A stretch of 46,105 nucleotides of DNA from Candidatus Obscuribacterales bacterium (GTDB taxonomy: Bacteria; Cyanobacteriota; Vampirovibrionia; Obscuribacterales; Obscuribacteraceae): positions 1-46,105 of the forward strand of contig JAIETE010000204.1 in assembly GCA_019745505.1 (NCBI GenBank). Reading direction: 5' to 3'. The first letter of the stretch is position 1. Each line of letters starts with the position of its first letter. The notes below the pieces were generated by a model. It was given only the letters and a program-made list of their open reading frames with translations. It was not told the DNA's origin and searched no databases. The position numbers and the translations under genes were made by a program. This document shows, piece after piece, positions 17,092 to 27,022 of this stretch.

Positions 17092-17856
17092 TTATTCCTG
17101 TTTGAACATTGAATTCACCAACTCAAATGTCGGTCCATACTTCTCATTCGTCACAGCCTGCTTGAAGCTTTTGACGCGCTCGACCAAAATCTCTCCATCA
17201 GCAGTGTCATTACTTTTCAGGATCGAAATCACTTCGGCTACGTATTCATCCAATGGCATTGCTCGTGGATCTTCGGCTTGCGCTTGTCCGCCAAGCTCAG
17301 TCGCAACATAGGGCGGTGCCAGTTCGAGAACTTCAACTGCACCATTAAGTTGAGAGCGAACGGATTGGAGCCATGAATGGAGGAATGCTTTGCTTGCACT
17401 GTAGGTTGGAGCAGCGGTGAGCGGAACAAATGCCAGACCCGATGTAGTTGTAATCATGGTTGCGTTCTTCTGCTTCCTTAGAAGAGGAAGTAATTCTGCA
17501 GTCAGCTGAATCACGCTTGTGATATTGGTGTGAATGATCGACCTAACGATCTCGAGATCGACCTTATCTTCACTCCAGCTCTCAAACTTAGCGATGCCGG
17601 CGTTGTTGATCAAAACATTCAATTGCGGATACTTCTTCGCGACGTTCTCGGTGAACTTCGACACTGCCGCTGCATCTTGTACATCCAACTGCAAGCCTTC
17701 CATGCCGGGGTTTGCGGCTGTGATTTCGTCAATCAGATTCTGTCTGCGTCCGGCAATAATTACCTTATTGCCCAGTTTATGAAAAGCTTCTGCCAGGCCT
17801 CGGCCGATTCCGCTGGTTGCGCCCGTAATTAGTATGGTGTTTCCTTCGAGTTTCAT
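17092..17856 (-). CDS. Short-chain dehydrogenase/reductase (DltE-like)
   Basis: This 254-residue classical SDR has GATSGIG (12-18) for NAD(P) binding, GRR after beta-2, LDVQD, NNAG, a TTTSG serine and YSASK as the catalytic Tyr-Lys. C-terminal features (ELAPPYVATELGGQAQAEDPRAMPLDEYV) match the DltE/YdfG-like subgroup often annotated as uncharacterised oxidoreductase. The start at 17856 is chosen because AAGGAG lies 7 bases upstream; a longer frame to 17889 lacks one. It is divergent from a TetR regulator with two matched operators between them, so it is probably the regulated target. Confidence 0.92.
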   Translation of the reverse strand: MKLEGNTILITGATSGIGRGLAEAFHKLGNKVIIAGRRQNLIDEITAANPGMEGLQLDVQDAAAVSKFTENVAKKYPQLNVLINNAGIAKFESWSEDKVDLEIVRSIIHTNITSVIQLTAELLPLLRKQKNATMITTTSGLAFVPLTAAPTYSASKAFLHSWLQSVRSQLNGAVEVLELAPPYVATELGGQAQAEDPRAMPLDEYVAEVISILKSNDTADGEILVERVKSFKQAVTNEKYGPTFELVNSMFKQE

Positions 17857-17928
17857 TGTTTGGCTCCTTATCTTGTTTGAGGGCGGCAAAAACAGCGGCT
17901 GCTAGCCTTGGCCATCCACTTCTTTCAA

Positions 17929-17952
17929 CTTACATATTTTGTTATTTGTAAG
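17929..17952. promoter_or_regulatory. TetR-type operator 1
   Basis: CTTACA-N12-TGTAAG forms a 24-bp inverted repeat in the divergent intergenic region. It has the same half-sites and the same span as operator 2, 38 bp away. Confidence 0.7.
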
Positions 17953-17966
17953 CATATCACGGGCAA

Positions 17967-17990
17967 CTTACAAAGTCCAGAATATGTAAG
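17967..17990. promoter_or_regulatory. TetR-type operator 2
   Basis: CTTACA-N12-TGTAAG, identical in geometry to operator 1. It ends 20 bases before the regulator's own ATG at 18011, which suggests autoregulation as well as control of the dehydrogenase. Confidence 0.7.
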
Positions 17991-18010
17991 AATATGACTT
18001 GGGGGAATTC

Positions 18011-18604
18011 ATGCCAAAAACCGGCTTAACTCAAGAACAGCTGCGAGAGCAGGCCATCGACTACACGGTTGCTCGAATGCGCAAGTTTGGCTATGAAAAG
18101 GTCCGCTTGAGCGACATTGCCAAAGATTTAGGTATAACTCACGCGGCTCTCTACAGTCACTTCACCGACAAAGCTGCACTTTTCGACGCTGTGAGCGAGC
18201 GTTTCATTTGCGACCTGGACCGCAAGCTCACCGAAGTCTGCGAAGACAAATCTATAAGTAGCACCCAGGATCGCATCACAAAGTGGTTTCTCGTTCTGCA
18301 TCGCGCCAAGAAAGAGAAGGTCCAGAACGATCCGGAAATCTATCGCGCCTTCAATTCCTGTGCCCAGATGGATAAGGACTTTGTGAAAGCCCATATCGCT
18401 CTCATGGAAACTCAACTTACTAATCTTGCGCAACGCGCCATCGATGAGGGTTCTATGAAAGGCAATGCCGCGGCGATTGCAAAACTGCTGGGCACTGCAA
18501 CCATAGGTTTTCACCATCCCTTAATGGTGGTTGAAAGCATCGGCGAAAACAGAGAGAAATTGTTGGAGCAAATTCTTGCTGCCCTATATAGAGGATTGAA
18601 ATAG
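18011..18604 (+). CDS. TetR family transcriptional regulator
   Basis: This 197-residue repressor has an N-terminal helix-turn-helix (residues ~13-60): RMRKFGYEKVRLSDIAKDLG followed by ITHAALYSHFTDKAALFDAV, the standard TetR signature. The helical C-terminal domain for ligand binding and dimerisation ends in EQILAALYRGLK. ATG at 18011 has GGGGG 5 bases upstream and is preferred to TTG at 17999. Two CTTACA-N12-TGTAAG palindromes separate it from the divergent SDR gene, the usual layout for a repressor controlling its neighbour and itself. The ligand is unknown. Confidence 0.92.
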   Translation: MPKTGLTQEQLREQAIDYTVARMRKFGYEKVRLSDIAKDLGITHAALYSHFTDKAALFDAVSERFICDLDRKLTEVCEDKSISSTQDRITKWFLVLHRAKKEKVQNDPEIYRAFNSCAQMDKDFVKAHIALMETQLTNLAQRAIDEGSMKGNAAAIAKLLGTATIGFHHPLMVVESIGENREKLLEQILAALYRGLK

Positions 18605-18633
18605 CCTTTCGAAGGTTATGCCGGATTACCGGC
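18605..18633. terminator. Pair of small hairpins between convergent genes
   Basis: CCTTTCGAAGG (18605-18615) and GCCGG-ATTA-CCGGC (18620-18633) fill the 29-base gap between the TetR and addA stop codons. Stems are short and there is no T tract, so terminator function is only likely by position. Confidence 0.35.
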
Positions 18634-21600
18634 TCACGACGAAAGCACTTCAGCCTTCAGTTTATGCAGAACACCGTGATTTGCAAAAAAGAGATGCGCG
18701 GTGCAATTGATACCTGTAATAGATCGCAGGTCGCGCACATATCCAAGCATTTGCGGCAAGTGCTCGGCGGCCTGCTTATCGATTTCCGCAATTGGGAAAC
18801 TATCAATCTTGTAATCGACCAAATGCCAGGCCCCATCTTTATCTTCAATAAGCAAGTCAGGTCGCTTATCTTCCAATCCTTCATCCACATAGCTGAAGTA
18901 AGGAATTTCGTGCAACCTACGGCGAGCATTTTTCATCAGCAAGAACAGATCGCTGTCGTAGAATTTGTCGATCCAGCGTTCTCCTTGCTTGACCAAGTGT
19001 GCCACCACTTCAGGATGACTTGCCCAATCTCCCTGAGAGAGCGCAACTTCCTCGAAAAGCCAGCGCTGAGGCTTCTCGAGACGAACTAACATATGCTCCA
19101 TCAAAGAGTGGAAATAGGTACCGACAAGTCTCGCGTCCAGCTGAACACCATGCTTGCCGGGCGTAATTCTGCGGCTGGTAGGTGCTCGCAATACAGCCTC
19201 AGAATCAAGTATTGGCTCAATCAAGTCGAGACGAAGAACCTTCTTGGCTTCATCGAGTTCCTCAATGACAGCTAAAGATTCTACTTCTGCGGGCAGTTTG
19301 GGAATAGGCTCATATCGGCGAATTGCGACCTTCGAAGCAGCTCCAAGGTCAAAGGAAACACGTTCTTCGCCTGCATAATCAGAAGGCACCATATGGTCGA
19401 ACAACCATGTCGAAAATGAATTGAAACGGCTGGTTTGCGCATCGATGAAAAGTGCTAGATGATCGCGAGGGCGAGTCATTGCAACATACAAAAGTCGCTT
19501 TTTCTCTTCGGCTTCCATGTCGTTGTCCACAAGCTTAACAAGCTGGAACCACGATGGCGTATTTTGATCCTTTTCCCTGCTGGCAGAAACACTGCGATCA
19601 GTATTCATTGCGATTCCATACTGCTTGTGAAACAACAGCTTTTTGTAACGGGGGTCAATCTTAGAAGACAGGAACGGCAAGATAACGACCGGGAACTCGA
19701 GGCCCTTGGATGCGTGAATGGTCATCAGTTTGACAACATCATCCGTCTGCAACGGCGCATCAGCCTGCTTCACTTTATGCTCGCGCATTAGCGACAGACG
19801 GCGCGCGAACTCACCGGGTGACAAACTTTCATTTGCCGTAGCAAGCTGGACGAGCTTCCATAGATTCCTCGATCTTTGACGTCCATTCTTCGAAGAAAGA
19901 AGAACAGTATCGTAATCAGTCAGCGTGAGAATTTCCCGAATGAGTTCTCCAAGCGTTCGCAGTTGAGCACTCTCTTTGAGCTTGCGAAGATGGGCGACAG
20001 CCTGTCGGCAAACTTCAAAACCTGGGCGCTTCTCGTCAGAGACTTTGCATAGCAGCTGCCAGAGATGCGGATTTTTTGGGTTTCCCGCATCAGTCACCAA
20101 TTGATGAACGATGTCGTCAGTGATCGAAAATATGGGCGAGCGCAGTGCACCAAGAAGTGAGTGACTATCGAATTCGTTATCAAGAAAGCGCAGAAGATTT
20201 TCAATGTCGAAGACTTCTTGACGCATCAAGAAGCTCTTTCCACCAAGAGTTACAAAAGGAATAGTATGACGGGTAAGCGCTTCCTCGAGCGGCGCAAAGT
20301 GATCGTTTTTTTGAACTAAGATGGCAAAATCGCCGAACTTCGCAGGGCGAGAAGCAGAGCCATCCTTAAGCTGAATCGGCATCTGCAGACGCACTTTCTC
20401 TTCGATCCACTGGCAGATCAGTTCTGTCTCGAATCCCTTCTTCTGCTCAGAATTTTCCGTCAAGGAAGAATCAAAGAAGAGCACTTCGGTTCGCTCGGTA
20501 TCGACAACGCGTTCGCGGTGAGCATCCAGACTTTCAAATGACGCTCTATAAATTTGAGGATCAGCGCCGGGATCGAGCAAATCAGCAAAGATTGCGTTTA
20601 CACCATTGACCAAATCAGGATGACTGCGGAAAGACTTGTTCAGCGGTATGACATTCTTCTCCCCTTGCAGGAAATCGATCGCCACACTACTTGGAGAACC
20701 GCAAAGTGCGTTCTTCCATTCGTTGAAATTCGATACGTCAGCGCCTTGGAATTTATATATCGATTGCTTGTCATCACCGATCAAGAACAATCGCGTTTTC
20801 TCACCAGCGAGGGAAGCGACTAATCGGGCCTGCGTAGCATTGGTATCTTGAAACTCGTCTACAAGAATGGCGCGCAGAGAATCGTTAAAATGCTGACGAG
20901 CCGGCGACCCGGGCTGATCCAACGCATCGAAGGTATAGCGAATCAGATCGTCATAGTCCAATTTGTGAACGATTTTCTTCTTGCGCTCGTATATCTCGAT
21001 GGTTCGCTTAGCAAGGGAGATGAACGAACGAATCAAATGAAATGCTTCTCTGTCTGATTCCTTCAAGCCGGAAGGCACTTTCTTTACGGCTTTCTCAACC
21101 GCGCTCTTAAGATCCTTCATCCGGTGGCGCAATTCCATGGCATCCTTGCCGCCCTTATTACCAGGCGAAGGATGCTCGTGAAGACTATAAACATACGACC
21201 ACATTTCTTCTGTAATCGTGGGTTCGAGCGAAGCACGATCGATTCCCTCAGCCAGAGCCGCATAAGCCTGGCGAATCACTTCGAGATCTGTCCCGGATCC
21301 CCAAGGATTCTCTTGAACGAAAGCAAGAGCAGTGCTCCAATTCTGATCTGAAACAATTTGACAAACCGCACGTTTGCGAGCCCAGAGCAATAGTTTTTCA
21401 AAACGCTCTTGCATTGCTTCGTCGCTGGTGTCACCCATCGCACTGATCACTTCACCAAATTGCAGAGATGAGCCAAGAATGTCTAACAGCCAACCCTTCA
21501 CCTCATCAATGCTGAACAGATCCAGCAAGTCGTGTTCGACATTGCGAGTAGAAATAGCATCGCGCAAAGCTTCGTTAATACTATCTTCGCAAAGCTCGGC

Positions 21601-21996
21601 GCGCTCGATATCGTCTAGGACTTCAAACTTCGGATCAACTCCACCTTCGACAGGAAATGACTTCAGGATACTGTCACACAAACTGTGAATCGTGCCAATC
21701 CGAGCACCATCTATGTCGGCAACGCAAAGCAACCAGCGCTGGCTTTCTTCTCCTTGCGATTCTTCTTTCAAAGCCTGAAAACGCGCTTTCAACCTGGTAC
21801 GCATTTCGCTGGCCGCTTTCTTGGTGAAAGTCACAGCAACTATGTCAGCAACAGTGAGCTCCGGGTTGCTGCGGAGGACTTCGATATACCGTTCAACCAA
21901 AACGTGAGTCTTGCCGGAGCCGGCACCAGCCGACACCAAGACGTTCTTGTCGATGCTGTAAACAGCCTCTCTTTGCTGTTCAGTCAGTTGTGACAT
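18634..21996 (-). CDS. addA: AddA-like helicase-nuclease (UvrD family)
   Basis: This 1120-residue subunit processes double-strand breaks for recombination. It has UvrD/RecB motifs in order: Q motif LTEQQREAV, Walker A GAGSGKT (24-30), Ia TFTKKAASEMRTRL, motif II VDEFQDTN, motif III GDDKQSIYKFQGAD, IV PLNKSFRSHPD, V TIHASKGLEFPVVI and VI LLYVAMTRPRDHL. The C-terminal RecB-family nuclease is present: GTYFHSLMEHML, then RPDLLIEDKDG and VDYKID near the end, giving the D...DYK active site. The start is supported by AGGAGG 5 bases upstream, which overlaps the addB stop region; addB ends 12 bases before, so the two are cotranscribed and probably coupled. Confidence 0.95.
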   Translation of the reverse strand: MSQLTEQQREAVYSIDKNVLVSAGAGSGKTHVLVERYIEVLRSNPELTVADIVAVTFTKKAASEMRTRLKARFQALKEESQGEESQRWLLCVADIDGARIGTIHSLCDSILKSFPVEGGVDPKFEVLDDIERAELCEDSINEALRDAISTRNVEHDLLDLFSIDEVKGWLLDILGSSLQFGEVISAMGDTSDEAMQERFEKLLLWARKRAVCQIVSDQNWSTALAFVQENPWGSGTDLEVIRQAYAALAEGIDRASLEPTITEEMWSYVYSLHEHPSPGNKGGKDAMELRHRMKDLKSAVEKAVKKVPSGLKESDREAFHLIRSFISLAKRTIEIYERKKKIVHKLDYDDLIRYTFDALDQPGSPARQHFNDSLRAILVDEFQDTNATQARLVASLAGEKTRLFLIGDDKQSIYKFQGADVSNFNEWKNALCGSPSSVAIDFLQGEKNVIPLNKSFRSHPDLVNGVNAIFADLLDPGADPQIYRASFESLDAHRERVVDTERTEVLFFDSSLTENSEQKKGFETELICQWIEEKVRLQMPIQLKDGSASRPAKFGDFAILVQKNDHFAPLEEALTRHTIPFVTLGGKSFLMRQEVFDIENLLRFLDNEFDSHSLLGALRSPIFSITDDIVHQLVTDAGNPKNPHLWQLLCKVSDEKRPGFEVCRQAVAHLRKLKESAQLRTLGELIREILTLTDYDTVLLSSKNGRQRSRNLWKLVQLATANESLSPGEFARRLSLMREHKVKQADAPLQTDDVVKLMTIHASKGLEFPVVILPFLSSKIDPRYKKLLFHKQYGIAMNTDRSVSASREKDQNTPSWFQLVKLVDNDMEAEEKKRLLYVAMTRPRDHLALFIDAQTSRFNSFSTWLFDHMVPSDYAGEERVSFDLGAASKVAIRRYEPIPKLPAEVESLAVIEELDEAKKVLRLDLIEPILDSEAVLRAPTSRRITPGKHGVQLDARLVGTYFHSLMEHMLVRLEKPQRWLFEEVALSQGDWASHPEVVAHLVKQGERWIDKFYDSDLFLLMKNARRRLHEIPYFSYVDEGLEDKRPDLLIEDKDGAWHLVDYKIDSFPIAEIDKQAAEHLPQMLGYVRDLRSITGINCTAHLFFANHGVLHKLKAEVLSS

Positions 21997-22008
21997 GGCG
22001 CCTCCTCA

Positions 22009-25000
22009 TCACTCACCTTCCTCATCACCGGAAGCGCTGCATTCCGTGATGCGACAAATCATCGAATGCTGGCAACCGCGACAAGAAACCTCACCATTCG
22101 GTCTAACTTCGAAATCGCCGTTACCGATGCGGTTGACATAATCAACAATGTAATTCTTCGATTTTTCCAACAAACTCTCGGAAGGCGGCTCGACTATCTC
22201 GGGCTCTCCCTCTTTGGGCTTCTTCGGTTTCTTGATGAATTCCAAAGAGCCGAGTGTGCTGGCCTGGGATACGCTGAGGAACTGACCAATCTCTACTTCT
22301 GCGCCGGGCATGATTGACTGCGTAATCGCCAAAGCGTAAATCGGCATCTGCAGATTTCGACCTTCGAGCGCATCTTTCTCTGTAATCGGCGTAGAGCCGG
22401 ATTTGTAGTCGATGACGCGCACTTTCGGCTGACCGGATGCGGTCGTTTCGGCAGCAATGTCAATTCTGTCGATGACACCGATTATTCTCACTTCCTTTCC
22501 GCCGGACTTGATGATCAGCGGAGGTGAAAGCGGCTCGCCCGCGCGAGCTGTTCCAAATCCATGCTCGAAGAGTGACGGTACAAAACGCCCTTGCTCTTTG
22601 ATTGCTCGGCGTTTTTCTTCAAGCACAAAACGGACGAGACGAAACGCGATTTCCTGGTCTTCATACTGCGCAAATTCGCCGCGTTTAACTTTATGCTGAG
22701 CGTTCATGGAGATGATCGCACTCCTGGTCGCGGATTCGAGAAGACGCTTGATCTCCTCGTCTTCCAAATTCACAAGTGTTTGATTGCGGTTTTTCAAATC
22801 TATGTAAAACAGTTCGAGCGCTTTGTGGTATGCCTCTCCCAAGATCGTTACCAGGATCTCATTTGTCGGCTCTTCATGCGGTTCGATTTTCAACACGTGA
22901 TTGGTCCAAAACTTGAACGGACATTTTCCATAGTCGTTCAAACGTGACGGACTCCAATCTTTCGGCATATTGATCTTTAGTGACCCGCTGGATACCAGAT
23001 CGGTTAACCAGCCGTTGTACACCAGATGCGAGGCACCACTTTCGCGAGCTTTGAGCATCGCAATCGGTGCAGAAATTTTCTCGGAGTAGGCAGCAACGTC
23101 AGGGTGGGTCATTGCTACCATTGCTTCATTCTGATTTCTCCACAGTCTATTCGCCACGTGGTCTCTTACTGACACAGGCTGATACGTCGCACTGGAAAAT
23201 GGCTCCACAATATTGAGCGACTTAACACCTTCGTCCTTGCCACCCGTCAAAAGGAAAGAGGGAATCAATTCCTCGCCGTCAACGATATCTGTGGTTGGAC
23301 AGGTGATGACTATGCGTTCGCGCGAGCGTTCAAGCAATGAATTGAACAGAGCCGATTCGAACCCCGCGTGGTGGCGCGGATTGTGCAAATCAACGCCGAA
23401 GAATTTCCACTTTTTAATTTCTTCCGGACTGGCAAAACCCGATCTCGAGACGCGGCGAGGAAATTCACCTTCAACCAATCCTGCCAGATAGATATCTGAG
23501 AATGTCTTATTGGGAGCCAACTCTGCACTGCAAATACGAACTTGATTGTGCCCTTCGCCGGGACTGCGAAAGGTCGATTGCTCGAGCATATGGACAAGCT
23601 TGCGGACGAATTCCTTATATACGAAGGACTGCCCGGCGATAATCGTCGACTCCTTAATCAAAAGAGCCAAAGACTGACGCACTACAGATAGTGTCGTTTC
23701 ACGCTGCCAACGATTTAGCGGCGCTTCGTCATCAAGTTCATAATCACGGGGGGCAAGGAAAAGTTCTTCAAAAACATCTTCTACCCATGCCACCCACTGT
23801 TCATGAGGACGAGCTTCCGCCGGCGGTGTAGTCATATCGAAAAACTTGGCCAGGGCAGTCTTGATCGACACTGCTCCAATCAAACGTGCACAGTCTTCCC
23901 ACTGATCGCGACCGGAAACAACAGCAAAATCATTGGCGGATTTCTTATCCAACAACTCGACATCTTCGCGCGTTAGCCCGAATGCTTCCAATCGAGTAAA
24001 TGGGCTGCGTAAAAATTTGATCGTCGCGGCACGCGGATACTCATCAATTGAAAGACTCAGCAATTGCTGGTACCACTGCGCAAGCGGCAGCGACAAGAGT
24101 TCGATCGACTCGTCCAAATAGTGCGGGATGCCCGCGCCTTCGAACGCGCTGCGCACCGAAGTTCGATACTGTTTCAAATCACGAATAACCACAAGCATAT
24201 CCGACGGCTCTACGCCATCTGATACCAAACGCTGCTTTATTCGAGAGGCGATGAAGTCCATCTCGAAATATCGATCCATCGCACGAAATTTTTCGACGGT
24301 ATATGTACGCTGCGGTCTGCCAAGGGTAGCGGGCGCATCACCTGGAGCCTTGATGAAGAGCGAATCAGCCATCGCAAAGAGACTCAGCTGCAGAGCATTG
24401 TCACCTTCACCTTGTCTGCGGCGTTTCGGTTTCAAAACCGGTATGTCCGGAGCATCTACGGGAGCTGCAGGCTGCACCGACGAATGAAGCAGCAAATTTC
24501 CTGCCAGTATGTTTTCGAGATCTTTGAAGCTGTCGTCTTTCCACAAATAGTCGTTGTTCGGATCATCATCCGGGCGCAGATAGTCGAAAAGCACCTCGAC
24601 CTTTTTGCAATAGGGTGCCAATAGCTGAACTGCCTGTAATTGCAGCGGATTGAAACGGTCGAATCCGTCAACGGCGAGAAAACCCAGATTCAAGTCCAGG
24701 TCTTTTTCGGAAGTCAGTTTTTCTCGAAGTTTGAACGAAACAATTCGCTGGTCTACATAACCAAGACGTTCGAGTTCTTGCCAATAACGCTCATAAATTC
24801 GCGCCAACTCCATATATTTGGAACCGCTATCGACATTGTTCTCCAAGCGCGAAATAACGTCCGCAGGTGACAGAGCGGCTCGTTCGAACTCATCGATGAG
24901 CTCGATAATCTGCTGCGACGTTCCATTAAACTCGACAATCGGATCGATCGCTTTCAGCGAACCTTCCGCTTTCATATTGAGCAGAATCTGCTGCAGCAAA

Positions 25001-25317
25001 ACTGGTCGAACGCGTTCAGGCATCAAGCGAAAAGAAACGCCCAATTTGCGAAGAATTTCTTCCAACAATTTGTAGAAAGAGAGGATCTTCAAACCAAAAA
25101 CGCCGGGAAAATCCCTGTGCTCCGCCGCCCCATCGGCCTGCCGCTTTTTGACAAGGGCGAGCAAACGCTCGGTAATCAGTTTTCTATATCTCTGGGACGG
25201 AACAACAAGGAGCGCCTCGCCCGGGCGGTTCGTTTCCAAATAATCGAGCAAACGCTCAAGCAGCTTGACGCTCTTGCCAGTGCGATATGGGCCGGTGAAT
25301 ACTTCGATATTCGTCAT
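22009..25317 (-). CDS. addB: AddB-like nuclease subunit with iron-sulfur motif
   Basis: This ~1102-residue AddB/RexB partner has an N-terminal P-loop-like FTGPYRTGKS (5-14), a degenerate helicase core, and a C-terminal RecB-type nuclease: GEAYHKALELFY, then VRVIDYKSG. The Fe-S staple seen in AddB is visible as one cysteine before the nuclease (YGKCPFKFW) plus C-x2-C-x5-C at the end (SCRGCQHSMICR). Length is close to that of B. subtilis AddB (~1160). I choose ATG at 25317 over the TTG at 25332 because the P-loop follows at normal distance; neither has a good ribosome site. The complex resects broken ends and loads RecA, whose gene lies at 34239. Confidence 0.9.
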   Translation of the reverse strand: MTNIEVFTGPYRTGKSVKLLERLLDYLETNRPGEALLVVPSQRYRKLITERLLALVKKRQADGAAEHRDFPGVFGLKILSFYKLLEEILRKLGVSFRLMPERVRPVLLQQILLNMKAEGSLKAIDPIVEFNGTSQQIIELIDEFERAALSPADVISRLENNVDSGSKYMELARIYERYWQELERLGYVDQRIVSFKLREKLTSEKDLDLNLGFLAVDGFDRFNPLQLQAVQLLAPYCKKVEVLFDYLRPDDDPNNDYLWKDDSFKDLENILAGNLLLHSSVQPAAPVDAPDIPVLKPKRRRQGEGDNALQLSLFAMADSLFIKAPGDAPATLGRPQRTYTVEKFRAMDRYFEMDFIASRIKQRLVSDGVEPSDMLVVIRDLKQYRTSVRSAFEGAGIPHYLDESIELLSLPLAQWYQQLLSLSIDEYPRAATIKFLRSPFTRLEAFGLTREDVELLDKKSANDFAVVSGRDQWEDCARLIGAVSIKTALAKFFDMTTPPAEARPHEQWVAWVEDVFEELFLAPRDYELDDEAPLNRWQRETTLSVVRQSLALLIKESTIIAGQSFVYKEFVRKLVHMLEQSTFRSPGEGHNQVRICSAELAPNKTFSDIYLAGLVEGEFPRRVSRSGFASPEEIKKWKFFGVDLHNPRHHAGFESALFNSLLERSRERIVITCPTTDIVDGEELIPSFLLTGGKDEGVKSLNIVEPFSSATYQPVSVRDHVANRLWRNQNEAMVAMTHPDVAAYSEKISAPIAMLKARESGASHLVYNGWLTDLVSSGSLKINMPKDWSPSRLNDYGKCPFKFWTNHVLKIEPHEEPTNEILVTILGEAYHKALELFYIDLKNRNQTLVNLEDEEIKRLLESATRSAIISMNAQHKVKRGEFAQYEDQEIAFRLVRFVLEEKRRAIKEQGRFVPSLFEHGFGTARAGEPLSPPLIIKSGGKEVRIIGVIDRIDIAAETTASGQPKVRVIDYKSGSTPITEKDALEGRNLQMPIYALAITQSIMPGAEVEIGQFLSVSQASTLGSLEFIKKPKKPKEGEPEIVEPPSESLLEKSKNYIVDYVNRIGNGDFEVRPNGEVSCRGCQHSMICRITECSASGDEEGE

Positions 25318-25345
25318 GCGTCGAGTATGCAATAGTGAAAAGCTG

Positions 25346-25395
25346 TCCGCTTTACTAGCGGAGCTCGTTGATCACTGGTCCGGCAGAAAACTGCC
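25346..25395 (-). terminator. Two hairpins between the sigma factor and addB
   Basis: TCCGCT (25346-25351) pairs with AGCGGA (25357-25362) around TTACT; on the minus strand this stem is followed within 4 bases by TTTT. A second stem, GGCAG/CTGCC (25382-25386 and 25391-25395), lies directly after the sigma stop codon. They could terminate or attenuate transcription between the sigma gene and addBA. Confidence 0.4.
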
Positions 25396-25397
25396 TC

Positions 25398-26405
25398 TTA
25401 CCTCAGATATTCTCGCATGTTCGAGTTGACGCCGCGCCGTAATTTATTAAGCGCCCGAACTTCCAGATTTCTGGCCTGCTCTTTGGTCAAACCCATGTTT
25501 CTGCCGCTCTCTTCCAGGCTCATGGGCGTTCGGCCCGTCAGCCCATAGCGGAAAGAAAGAAGTTCGCGCTCTTCTGTACTGAGGCAAACCAAAGAGTCCA
25601 AAACGTGACGGACCATAAGATTGGCCGCGGTAGCCTCGTCGGGCGCCAGAGCTGATTCGTCCTGAATCACATCGGCAAGCGTGGCATCGGAATCATCACC
25701 ACAAGCCGAGTCAAGAGAAAGTGGACTGCGGGATGAATCGTAAGCCAGAAGAACCTTTTCACGGCTGACGCCGGAAGCTTCCGACAATTCATCCGGTGTC
25801 GGAACACGTCCCAACTCTTGGCAGAGTGCCGTGTTCGACTTGCGCAGCTTGTTAAGAACCTCGTTCATGTGAACGGGAACCCGAATGGTGCGAGCCTTGT
25901 TGGCGATTGCCCGGGTAACGGCCTGGCGAATCCACCAGGTCGCGTACGTTGAAAACTTATTACCGCGCTCAGGGTCGAACTTTTCGACCGCGCGCATCAA
26001 ACCAAGACTTCCTTCCTGAACCAGATCCTGAAGACCAAGACCGTGGTGCCGATAACGCTTGGCTATACTGACAACCAGGCGCAAGTTTGATTGGATCAAT
26101 TTGCGTTTGGCCACCGCGTCACCCGCTTTGATTCGGCGGGCCAGTTCGATCTCTTCGCGACCGGTTAAAAGTTTGTGCCGAGCAATTTCGCGCAGGTATA
26201 TGCGCACCGAATCTTCTTCGACTTCCCTCGGCTCGGCTACAACTTCACCATCGATTGGCTCAGTTGCAGCGCCACCATCGGCGAAGTCACTCTCGAAAGG
26301 TTGCTGCTCAAGAGTGCCGGCAAAAAAATCGTCTGCTTCTTCTCCTGTGAGAAGAGTGGTCATGCCGTCATTCTGTTTGCTTGCTGAACTTTGTCTTCTT
26401 GCCAT
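25398..26405 (-). CDS. RNA polymerase sigma factor, sigma-70 family (group 2-like)
   Basis: This 335-residue factor has region 1.2 ([28 protein letters not shown] style), region 2 including [37 protein letters not shown] and [17 protein letters not shown], region 3 (about 185-240) and region 4.2 ([29 protein letters not shown]). The long region 1.1 and non-conserved region of a housekeeping RpoD are missing; the short acidic N-terminus resembles cyanobacterial group 2 sigma factors. Its promoter specificity should be close to sigma-70. It is upstream of, and codirectional with, addB. The main alternative is that it is the primary sigma of this lineage. Confidence 0.92.
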   Translation of the reverse strand: MARRQSSASKQNDGMTTLLTGEEADDFFAGTLEQQPFESDFADGGAATEPIDGEVVAEPREVEEDSVRIYLREIARHKLLTGREEIELARRIKAGDAVAKRKLIQSNLRLVVSIAKRYRHHGLGLQDLVQEGSLGLMRAVEKFDPERGNKFSTYATWWIRQAVTRAIANKARTIRVPVHMNEVLNKLRKSNTALCQELGRVPTPDELSEASGVSREKVLLAYDSSRSPLSLDSACGDDSDATLADVIQDESALAPDEATAANLMVRHVLDSLVCLSTEERELLSFRYGLTGRTPMSLEESGRNMGLTKEQARNLEVRALNKLRRGVNSNMREYLR

Positions 26406-26502
26406 TTGAAAGACTTTTTCGCCTCTGCCACCCGCACCATATACGGTGTATATATTCAGCCATTACACCACCTAGTATGTTGCCAGAAACGAGGCGCAGA
26501 AT

Positions 26503-26772
26503 CTAGTAGGTAAAATCGGGGGGCGCGAATGAGGCTTGCATTTTCGACACCGATTTTGCGTCACGAATTGCAAAATCTATCTCAGTCAAGAACCGCTCTA
26601 TGTGCGACTTTACAACACGTCTAATCAATGGTGGCAAGTGTTCGACTGGTATCGCCGATGATACACCACTCTCACAAGAATTTTTCCGAACGACAACAAT
26701 TCGCAGTGCCTCATAGTGATTGTTAGCGATTGCGAACTGATTGGACGCAGGTTGGATATGCAAAGCTGTCAT
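26503..26772 (-). CDS. Possible small protein of unknown function
   Basis: An 89-residue frame occupies the 617-base gap between the sigma factor and the giant protein gene. It reads like a real protein at its C-terminal part: PVEHLPPLIRRVVKSHIERFLTEIDFAIRDAK is a plausible amphipathic helix pair. There is no clear ribosome site, and the frame continues far upstream as an apparent shadow of the opposite gene, so it may be chance. I see no family. It is codirectional with the sigma gene, with 97 bases between. The remainder of the gap shows no other support for a gene. Confidence 0.3.
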   Translation of the reverse strand: MTALHIQPASNQFAIANNHYEALRIVVVRKNSCESGVSSAIPVEHLPPLIRRVVKSHIERFLTEIDFAIRDAKSVSKMQASFAPPDFTY

Positions 26773-27022
26773 ATCGCGCACCGATGAAGATTGAAACGAG
26801 TGCGCCGATTTTAACCTTCTGCCAACAAAGAAACACCGCCCCTTCCAATGAAGGCGATCTGGGGTTTTCCCTAATACCTGACAAAACGGCAAAACCCTTA
26901 AAAGCGGCAGTTCTTCAAACGAAAAGATTAACTGGAGGCGGGCTATCTGCCACAGGCGCCGAAATTCGTCGAAATCCACCCAAAATGGGTATATCAAAAG
27001 CGGACAATAAAACAGGTCTGTC

